From Clostridia bacterium (lineage in GTDB: Bacteria; Bacillota_A; Clostridia; UMGS1883; HGM11501): a stretch of DNA of 13,785 nucleotides. Position numbers and translations under genes: made by a program. Shown here piece after piece: positions 6,302 to 12,236 of this stretch; position 1 is the stretch's first letter; the number at the start of each line of letters is the position of its first letter. The stretch spans positions 1 through 13,785 of the forward strand of contig JAFXHP010000081.1 of NCBI GenBank assembly GCA_017536285.1. The letters run 5' to 3'. The notes beneath the pieces were generated by a model. That model had not been told where the DNA came from. It saw only the letters and a list, made by a program, of their open reading frames with translations, and did not search any database.

Positions 6302-7373
6302 TATCCATTTTCCAGGCTTTTTTGGTACGGAGAGGAGCCTTAAAGCGGTCTTCCATGCATCCGCCCTTTTTCTCAAGAACAGACACGCATCCTCTTATAC
6401 ATCCACCGCACTTAGCCATGTTATAGCCAACCCAGCTGGGGAAGTACTTTTCAAGAGCACCGTAAACCTTCATGATTTCGGTTTCGGATGCTTCTGTCTT
6501 ACCTTCAAGTAAGTTAAGGTCGCCGTTTTCGTTTTTATCGAAAACCTCCTTGGGAACGAAGGGATTGTAATATCTTCCGCCGTGAGTGTAGAAAGCATAG
6601 CAACGCCACATATCAATGTCGCCCCACTCGCAGATTTTACCGTCCAAGTCAACTCTTACGGTCTTGCCGGAGTTGATTGCGGGAATACAGGAGCCGGGAC
6701 ACTCTCTTACGCAGGCACCGCAGCGTCTGCAAAGAGGTTCGCCTGAATACATTTCGTCATACTCAAGCTCGGCATCGGTAAAGATAAATGCAACTCTCTG
6801 AAGAGGGCCGAATTCGGGAGTTAAGAGCATTTTGCTCCAGCCGATTTCACCAAGTCCGCAGGCAACGGCAACTAAGCGGAACTGGAACTGAAGATCGGGA
6901 GGAACTGATCCTTCTCTTGCAGCTCTTGTAAACTGAACACTTCTGTGGTGTGCTGTTGCTTTCTTACCGCGCTCGATGTACTCGATCTGCTCTTCGGGAG
7001 AAAGGGAGTTACCCTCGCTTCCGTCCATATCGGAAACGCATCCTCTTGCACCGGTGTTACGGTAAACAAAAGCCTCATATCCTGCGTCCTCAATTACTCT
7101 TCCTACCTGGTAGAGTACGTTGGGAGCAAAGATTTCGTTGATTCCGCCGTAAGCGATGGAGGGGTACTGATAAAACTGTGTACCTTCCTCAATGCCTCGC
7201 TGAACACCTCTCGGGATTCTGAAGGCAAAGCCGATTACGCTTTTTGCTTCGGGGAAAAGATAGGAAACATTCATTTCCTTGGGTGCACCCTTAAGTCTTG
7301 ATATGGGTGCGATGCCGCACTTGTCGGCACCTGCCGCATATGCAGCTTCTTTGATCATTTTTGATGTAAGCAT
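6297..7373 (-). CDS. Reductive-dehalogenase/QueG-like double [4Fe-4S] protein, paralogue 3 (longest)
   Basis: A 358-residue cytosolic protein. The ATG at 7373 has AAGGAAAGGA upstream and lies 22 nt after the U32-like gene. It is the most RdhA-like of the three: VIGFAFRIPRG (46-56), ACGLGEIGWSK (171-181), TPEFGPLQRVAFIFTDAELEYD (185-206), cluster 1 at C215, C218, C221 and C225, then C258 in the W-x-C-x(3)-Y context shared by all three, and C322, C325 and C329 for cluster 2. Here the last motif is CxxCxxxC, whereas the others have CxxxCxxxC. It has an insertion at about 107-160 and another after cluster 1 (about 230-250) that the others lack. These could shape a different substrate pocket. No Tat signal, no partner membrane anchor (RdhB-like) and no corrinoid riboswitch are visible nearby, so a respiratory role is unlikely. 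A cytosolic reductase is the best reading. Confidence 0.78.
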   Translation of the reverse strand: MLTSKMIKEAAYAAGADKCGIAPISRLKGAPKEMNVSYLFPEAKSVIGFAFRIPRGVQRGIEEGTQFYQYPSIAYGGINEIFAPNVLYQVGRVIEDAGYEAFVYRNTGARGCVSDMDGSEGNSLSPEEQIEYIERGKKATAHHRSVQFTRAAREGSVPPDLQFQFRLVAVACGLGEIGWSKMLLTPEFGPLQRVAFIFTDAELEYDEMYSGEPLCRRCGACVRECPGSCIPAINSGKTVRVDLDGKICEWGDIDMWRCYAFYTHGGRYYNPFVPKEVFDKNENGDLNLLEGKTEASETEIMKVYGALEKYFPSWVGYNMAKCGGCIRGCVSVLEKKGGCMEDRFKAPLRTKKAWKMDR

Positions 7374-7395
7374 ACTTTTTTCCTTTCCTTAAATT

Positions 7396-8442
7396 TTAAT
7401 CTTGAGATTCAACCGTTAATATATCAGGGTTTCTTTCTGTCAGAACCTTATTAAGTACATTTTCACAATAGCCGCATTCACTGCAGTTTTTGTTGCAACT
7501 TGCAACCGTTTTTCCGAAATCGTCGGGGAAGGCGGAGTTATCCAGAATCTTTCCCTTAAGGGATGCTGTATGATCGGGCTCGGTAAGTTCTGTTACAGAG
7601 CCGTAGTATCTGCCTGTGAGATACGCATGCATAATCCTTACGGGGAAGGGGTTTTGCCTTGTGGCAAGCTTAATTCCGTCAAAAAGGCCGTCATAAAGAT
7701 GAATATCCTCGGGGCGGACATAGTTTGAATCCTTAATCAGAGTCAGGAAATTCTTTTTGTCTGTCAAGTATTCGTGGCATAAGCCTTCAAAATTATAGGC
7801 ATTATCCATTGCGGAAATTTCTTTTTCGTGGGACACTAAGTTATCGTGATAGGTTCTTGCGGGGCAATCTGAAAAGCAACCGGAATTTGCAAGCATATAA
7901 AGCTTTTTGCCGGCATCATCGCAGTAGGAGCGCATTTTCTTTATGGCATCAAAGTTTCTGTTAAATTCTCTCTTTAAATAAAAGCCGTCGAAATACTCCT
8001 TTAAGTAGTCTGCCGCCTCGGGTGTGCCGACACCGATGTTGACGGAAGCCCTTACCGATAAATCGGGGAAGTTTTCCTTTATGAATTTAGCAATCAGAAG
8101 TGAGCTTGACGTAACGGATGTTATGCTGTAGCATCCGGTTAAATAGTCAATGGTGTTGCCGAGCTCGGTAAAAAAGCTTCTGCTCTGTGACTCGGCACCG
8201 TAGCAGTTTCCGTTTAAGAGAAGGTTTAAGCTTATGCCTTCGGAGGAAAGCTTTTTCAAGTCCTCTTCCTGCATCTTCTCTGCCCAGAGGGGATTTAAGT
8301 CCTCCGACTTTAACTGGTCGTTTCTTCCGTTTTTCATGCTTCGCCAGGAAAAATAAACCTCGCTTATCTTGTCTTTATGGTCACATATGTATGAAATAAA
8401 TCTCGGATCCTCCGTTATTTTATAGCCTACGATAAAGCTCAT
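7396..8442 (-). CDS. U32-peptidase-like TIM-barrel protein with C-terminal Cys cluster
   Basis: A 348-residue cytosolic protein and first gene of the minus-strand unit. The ATG at 8442 has a strong GAAAGGAGG site. What I see: LLLNGNCYG (74-82); SVTSSSLLIAKFI (109-121), like a barrel strand and helix; NSGCFSDCPARTYHDN (186-201); and a C-terminal cysteine group, C316, C320, C323 and C326 (CxxxCxxCxxC). The Cys/CP/R/H block in mid-protein resembles the conserved part of the U32 family, whose well-studied members (UbiU/UbiV, TrhP, RlhA) are oxygen-independent hydroxylation factors, often with Fe-S clusters, rather than true proteases. The assignment is by eye and moderate. The C-terminal cysteines probably bind a second cluster or a metal. 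Leading an operon of Fe-S reductases, it may act on the same substrate or help assemble or modify a partner. The alternative is an uncharacterised Fe-S TIM-barrel family. Confidence 0.5.
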   Translation of the reverse strand: MSFIVGYKITEDPRFISYICDHKDKISEVYFSWRSMKNGRNDQLKSEDLNPLWAEKMQEEDLKKLSSEGISLNLLLNGNCYGAESQSRSFFTELGNTIDYLTGCYSITSVTSSSLLIAKFIKENFPDLSVRASVNIGVGTPEAADYLKEYFDGFYLKREFNRNFDAIKKMRSYCDDAGKKLYMLANSGCFSDCPARTYHDNLVSHEKEISAMDNAYNFEGLCHEYLTDKKNFLTLIKDSNYVRPEDIHLYDGLFDGIKLATRQNPFPVRIMHAYLTGRYYGSVTELTEPDHTASLKGKILDNSAFPDDFGKTVASCNKNCSECGYCENVLNKVLTERNPDILTVESQD

Positions 8443-8479
8443 GGGGTTCCTCCTTTCATAAAAACATTAAAAACCTATC

Positions 8480-8508
8480 TTGATTTTAACACAAAACTAC
8501 TATATAAT
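8480..8508 (+). promoter_or_regulatory. Sigma-A-type promoter of the AraC-family gene
   Basis: TTGATT (8480-8485) is followed after 17 nt by a perfect TATAAT (8503-8508) on the plus strand. The start would be near 8515, giving a leader of about 48 nt to the GTG at 8563. Confidence 0.7.
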
Positions 8509-8513
8509 AAATA

Positions 8514-8550
8514 CAAAAAAACAATATTTTTTATCAAAAAACAAACATTT
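8514..8550. promoter_or_regulatory. Direct repeat with 21-bp period, candidate AraC-type operator
   Basis: CAAAAAAACAATATTT (8514-8529) and CAAAAAACAAACATTT (8535-8550) are imperfect direct repeats whose starts are 21 bp apart, two helical turns, as is common for AraC-family half-sites. They lie just downstream of the regulator's own -10 box and upstream of the divergent U32-led unit. That geometry would suit autorepression plus activation of the other side. The region is A-rich, so chance similarity is possible. Confidence 0.35.
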
Positions 8551-8562
8551 GGCGGTGATTTT

Positions 8563-9402
8563 GTGATAATTTCTGATATAAACCCCTTCGTAAGGTTTGC
8601 AGGGCGCTTTTTTTACCACCCCACAAAGGAAGAAGTGCTTTCCTACGATTCGAGAATTGTTATGCTTTTATCCGACGAGCTTAAAATGAAGGTGGGAAAG
8701 AGTGAGTTGAATCTTAAAAAGGGTGATTTGGTCTACTGGCCTCCCGGCACGCCCTATATTTTTCTTGCTCCCGAAAGCTTTGAGGTTATTGTAATAGACT
8801 TTGATTTTGACAAAAGAGGAGCATATAAAAATAAAAGTATTCCTACGGTTAAAGAGGAAAGATATGAAAAAGAAAAAGAAATTTTTGAATCTTTTACCGA
8901 TGTTACGCTTTTTAATGAACCTTTCGTATTAGAAGGTGTGGATTTTATAATAGAGGAGGCAAAGGAACTTGTCAGGGAAAACAGTGCAAAAACCCTTTAT
9001 TACAAAGAAAAAATATCGGCACAACTTAAAATTATTTTAACCGATATGGCAAAAACTCAAGCTACAGGCAGTAAAAAATCCCTGGCGGCAACAGAAAGAA
9101 TTATAAAATACATAGAAGAAAATTATCAGCGAAAAATAAAAAACGCCGAGCTTTCCGAGCTAGTGAGCTATCACGAATATCACATAAACCGATTGATGAA
9201 GGCACATACGGGATATTCTCTGCACGAATATATAATAAGGTACAGGATAAGTGTGGCGAAAAAGCTTCTCCTTTCAGGCGGAAAAAGTATTGCTGAAATA
9301 GCAGAGGAAACAGGCTTTGACACACCTGCACACTTCTCTTCGGTGTTCCGTGAAAGAACGGGGGAAACCCCCGGAGCATATAAAAAGAAAATGCTTTTAT
9401 AG
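8563..9402 (+). CDS. AraC-family transcriptional regulator (cupin plus two HTH motifs)
   Basis: A 279-residue cytosolic DNA-binding protein. The GTG start at 8563 is chosen because GGCGGTG sits a few bases upstream and the N-terminal sensor domain is then complete. Residues about 1-85 form a cupin-like ligand-binding domain (LKKGDLVYWPPGTPYIF at 51-67 is the typical barrel turn); about 90-165 is a linker or helical region; about 172-275 is the AraC DNA-binding domain. Helix-turn-helix 1 lies at about 194-216 (NAELSELVSYHEYHINRLMKA). Helix-turn-helix 2 lies at about 242-264 (SIAEIAEETGFDTPAHFSSVF), followed by the hallmark RERTGETPGAYKK. Members of this type sense sugars or small metabolites. 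It is divergent from the glycosidase/Fe-S unit and upstream of two secreted carbohydrate-active genes, so it most likely controls one or both. The ligand is unknown. Confidence 0.92.
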   Translation: MIISDINPFVRFAGRFFYHPTKEEVLSYDSRIVMLLSDELKMKVGKSELNLKKGDLVYWPPGTPYIFLAPESFEVIVIDFDFDKRGAYKNKSIPTVKEERYEKEKEIFESFTDVTLFNEPFVLEGVDFIIEEAKELVRENSAKTLYYKEKISAQLKIILTDMAKTQATGSKKSLAATERIIKYIEENYQRKIKNAELSELVSYHEYHINRLMKAHTGYSLHEYIIRYRISVAKKLLLSGGKSIAEIAEETGFDTPAHFSSVFRERTGETPGAYKKKMLL

Positions 9403-9456
9403 CACTGTGATATTATTAAGTTTACAAATTCATATAAAAAAACTACAAAAAGGTGA

Positions 9457-9485
9457 TTGATTTTTGCTTTTTTGTGTTATAGAAT
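9457..9485 (+). promoter_or_regulatory. Probable promoter of the secreted GH99-like operon
   Basis: TTGATT (9457-9462) and TAGAAT (9480-9485) are separated by 17 nt. Transcription would start around 9492, leaving a leader of about 50 nt before the ATG at 9545. A start there would exclude the upstream TTG at 9464 as initiation codon. A small AAGAG...CTCTT stem is possible in the leader. Confidence 0.6.
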
Positions 9486-9544
9486 TTAATTATAAGAGTT
9501 ACTTGCTGCTCTTACTCTTTATTATAAGAAAGGAAGGAATAAAA

Positions 9545-12220
9545 ATGAGAAAAATCTTTTCACTGGCATTTGCACTTATGATGGTAATTACTCTTTTTGG
9601 TGCAATGCCCACTCATGCTGCATTTACGGAAGTCGCAACCAACACGGCAACCGACATCGGCCCGAGTGCAAAACTGAGGGACGGGGGATATTATTTCCAC
9701 GCACCTTACAGCTACATAGGATTTAAGAGTATTGACTTAACCGGAGCGAAGTCCATCGTGATAAGAGCATATAACGACTTATCGGGAACTAACGATGGTG
9801 AGTGGCTTCAGGTAAGACTTGACAGCCCAAAAGGCGAACTTCTCGGCTATGTAAATATAGACAAGGATTCGGGCGGTGTTACAAAGGAATACCGCGGTGC
9901 AATAAAGGAAACAAGCGGTGTACACGACCTTTACTTTATGAGTACAATTGCTGCTAAAGGCGGCTACTATCAGCTGAGAATCGACAGTTTTACTCTTTCG
10001 GCTGATGAGTATAAAACTGAAAAGTATGTACCTGTTCCCGAAGAAAATATCATAAATCACCATAATACTACCTGGGCATTTACCGATGATTTAGGTCGTA
10101 AGGTGGCAGATTATGAAGAGGTTGGCCCTGTAAGAGAGGATAAGTTTGTGGGTCTTTTTTACTGGACATGGCATCATCCCGGCTATAAAAGTAATCAGCC
10201 CTTAAACAATACTGAGTTTGCAAAGCTTCATCCTGAGGCAAAGTATGACTATTACAGTGAAGTGTGGCCCACAGTTCCCACAAGCCATTTCTGGAATGAG
10301 CCGCTCTTCGGCTATTATTTAAGCACAGATTACTGGGTAGCAAGAAAGCATGCCGAAATGCTTGCAAACGCAGGTGTTGACGTACTCTTCTTTGATGCTA
10401 CAAACGGTGCTTCCACCTGGAAGGCTTCGACAGACGTATTGTTCCAGGCACTCCGTGATGCAAGAGAAGCAGGTATCAACGCTCCGAAAATCGGATATAT
10501 GACACCTTTCTCGCCCACAGCTGACCACGCTAAAACCAACATTACAAGAGTATATATGAATACTTACAGAAATGAAAACTGGTCAGACCTCTGGTTCTAC
10601 TGGGAAGGAAAGCCCGTTATTATGGCGCATCCCGACTCACTTATACCTAATGAGGGAGACCCCGTGGATGAAGCTTTAATGAACGAGCTTAAGAGCTTCT
10701 TTACATTCAGAAGACCTCAGCCTTCATACACAAGCCATCAGACAATGGAAGAACAGTGGGGCTGGCTTGAGATCTATCCCCAGGAGCCCTATACGAAGAA
10801 TCCTGACGGAACCTACGAGCAGGTAACTGTTGGTACATCCGCAAACCATTCTTATGTGAAGCATAGCATAACAGCCATGAATGATACCTTTGTTATGGGC
10901 CGTAGCTATACAGACTTACTAGGCCACGACAGAACACCCGGTGCACATAAGTACGGATATTTCTTTACAGAGCAGTTTAACCGTGCACTTGAAATCGATC
11001 CCGAATACATCTTCATTACAGGCTGGAACGAATGGCGTGCAGGACGTTATGTTACATGGAACGGAGTTTCCAATGCATTCCCCGATCAGTATGACGATGA
11101 CGGAAGCCGTGATATGGAACCCACCAAGGGCGATATGAAGGACTCTTATTATGCACTTTTGATTGACGCTGTAAGAAAGTTCAAGGGTGCGGAAGCCGCT
11201 CCCGTTGCAGGTGCAGAAAAGACAATCGACATAAACAACGTTTCTGCATGGGAAGGCGTTACTCCCGAATTTATCAACAACAAGGGTACATATAACCGTA
11301 ACGATGTTGGTGTGGGCGGAATTATCCATGAAAATTACACCGCACGAAACAACGTAATAAAGGCAAAGGTTTCAAGAGACGCTGAAAACCTTTACTTCTA
11401 CGCAGAAGCTGCCGCAGATATCACAAAGCCCGAGGGCGATGCCTGGATGAAGCTTTACATCGATACAGACAGAAACCATGCAACAGGCTGGGAAGGCTAT
11501 GACTTTGTTATAAATACTCCCGCCGCAGGCGATGTATCGCGTCTTAATGCCGACGGAAGTCTTTCTGTAATCGGAAAAGCAGAATATGCCCTTTCAGGAA
11601 AGACACTTTCCTTAAAGGTTGCAAAAGCACTCCTTTCAGTAGGTGCAACAGTTGACATTGAATTCAAGTGGGTTGACAACGCAAAGGGCGACATCATGAA
11701 TTTCTATGTTGACGGAAATGCGGCACCCAATGCACGCTTTAACTACATCTATACAGAAAAGGCACAGAAATCTCTTTCCAAGGAAGAAAGAGAAGCACTT
11801 ACAGATGTTATTGTGGTAGCAGACGGCTCCAACAGAGTATTCGTATCCGGTGCAAAGATGTATACTTATGATCCCGATATGCGCTACGGAGCAAAGAGAA
11901 TAAACGGCGTTATGTATATGCCTTCTTACTTCCTTTATGATGCTCTTAATTTAAGAACCGTTTATGAGGCAGACAGACAAATGTTTAAGCTTCGTGGTGA
12001 GATTACATTCTACACAACGGTTGGCACACTGGAAGGAAGAAGAAACGGCGTTCTTAAAACACTTACAAATCCCGTAACCGTAATTGACGGAATTCCTTAC
12101 GTTCCCGTAACTATCTTCTCAGATATTTTCGGTCTGGAAGTTTACGAATCCGGCAATATGGCAGCGTTCGGTAAAAATATCAATAAAACAGCAGTTGACG
12201 CTTTAGCGTCTGAGTTTTAA
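9545..12220 (+). CDS. Secreted multidomain GH99-like glycosidase (CBM6-like, GH99-like, CBM9/DOMON-like and stalk domains)
   Basis: An 891-residue exported protein. The ATG at 9545 is preferred because AGGAAGGA precedes it and a clean signal peptide follows (cleavage after THA, residue 25). The frame stays open to a TTG at 9464, but that falls inside the promoter. Domains: about 26-155 CBM6-like beta-sandwich (ETSGVHDLYFMS at 122-133 is typical); about 195-548 a barrel like GH99/GH71-type proteins, with FVGLFYWTWH (201-210), VDVLFFDATNG (278-288), WGWLEIYPQ (405-413) and FITGWNEWRAG (490-500); about 558-737 CBM9/DOMON-like, with NLYFYAEA and MKLYIDTDRNHATGWEGYDF; and about 750-880 copper-amine-oxidase N-like stalk repeats (INGVMYMPSYFLYDALNL; IDGIPYVPVTIFSDIFGL). 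The GH99 family includes endo-alpha-mannosidases and mannanases; the linkage here is unknown. The acidic residues D284 and E496 are candidates for catalysis. It heads a two-gene operon with the F5/8C protein. Confidence 0.75.
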   Translation: MRKIFSLAFALMMVITLFGAMPTHAAFTEVATNTATDIGPSAKLRDGGYYFHAPYSYIGFKSIDLTGAKSIVIRAYNDLSGTNDGEWLQVRLDSPKGELLGYVNIDKDSGGVTKEYRGAIKETSGVHDLYFMSTIAAKGGYYQLRIDSFTLSADEYKTEKYVPVPEENIINHHNTTWAFTDDLGRKVADYEEVGPVREDKFVGLFYWTWHHPGYKSNQPLNNTEFAKLHPEAKYDYYSEVWPTVPTSHFWNEPLFGYYLSTDYWVARKHAEMLANAGVDVLFFDATNGASTWKASTDVLFQALRDAREAGINAPKIGYMTPFSPTADHAKTNITRVYMNTYRNENWSDLWFYWEGKPVIMAHPDSLIPNEGDPVDEALMNELKSFFTFRRPQPSYTSHQTMEEQWGWLEIYPQEPYTKNPDGTYEQVTVGTSANHSYVKHSITAMNDTFVMGRSYTDLLGHDRTPGAHKYGYFFTEQFNRALEIDPEYIFITGWNEWRAGRYVTWNGVSNAFPDQYDDDGSRDMEPTKGDMKDSYYALLIDAVRKFKGAEAAPVAGAEKTIDINNVSAWEGVTPEFINNKGTYNRNDVGVGGIIHENYTARNNVIKAKVSRDAENLYFYAEAAADITKPEGDAWMKLYIDTDRNHATGWEGYDFVINTPAAGDVSRLNADGSLSVIGKAEYALSGKTLSLKVAKALLSVGATVDIEFKWVDNAKGDIMNFYVDGNAAPNARFNYIYTEKAQKSLSKEEREALTDVIVVADGSNRVFVSGAKMYTYDPDMRYGAKRINGVMYMPSYFLYDALNLRTVYEADRQMFKLRGEITFYTTVGTLEGRRNGVLKTLTNPVTVIDGIPYVPVTIFSDIFGLEVYESGNMAAFGKNINKTAVDALASEF
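12197..12210. other. Small GACGC/GCGTC hairpin at the 3' end of the GH99-like gene
   Basis: GACGC (12197-12201) and GCGTC (12206-12210) form a 5-bp stem with a TTTA loop inside the last codons, followed by TGAGTTTTAAG. It is short and has a poor T-run, so at most it is a weak attenuator or 3' stabiliser between the two operon genes. Confidence 0.3.
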
Positions 12221-12236
12221 GAAAGGAGGCCTTTAA

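Noticed and set aside
6110..6376. 88-codon open frame on the minus strand across the tandem repeat
   Set aside because: Its protein is the same repeat translated twice, it begins out of frame inside the real iron-sulfur gene, and it has no ribosome binding site or recognisable domain.
8443..8562. Minus-strand promoter for the U32-led unit (TTGATA with TATTTA, or TAAAAT near the gene)
   Set aside because: Neither candidate has both boxes near consensus with normal spacing, so I do not list it as a feature.
9464..9544. TTG start and 27-residue extension of the GH99-like protein
   Set aside because: The TTG lies between the -35 and -10 boxes of the likely promoter, and the ATG at 9545 has a strong ribosome binding site and a standard signal peptide.
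10919..11329. 136-codon minus-strand frame within the GH99-like gene
   Set aside because: It is antisense to a well-supported coding frame and has no domain or ribosome binding site.
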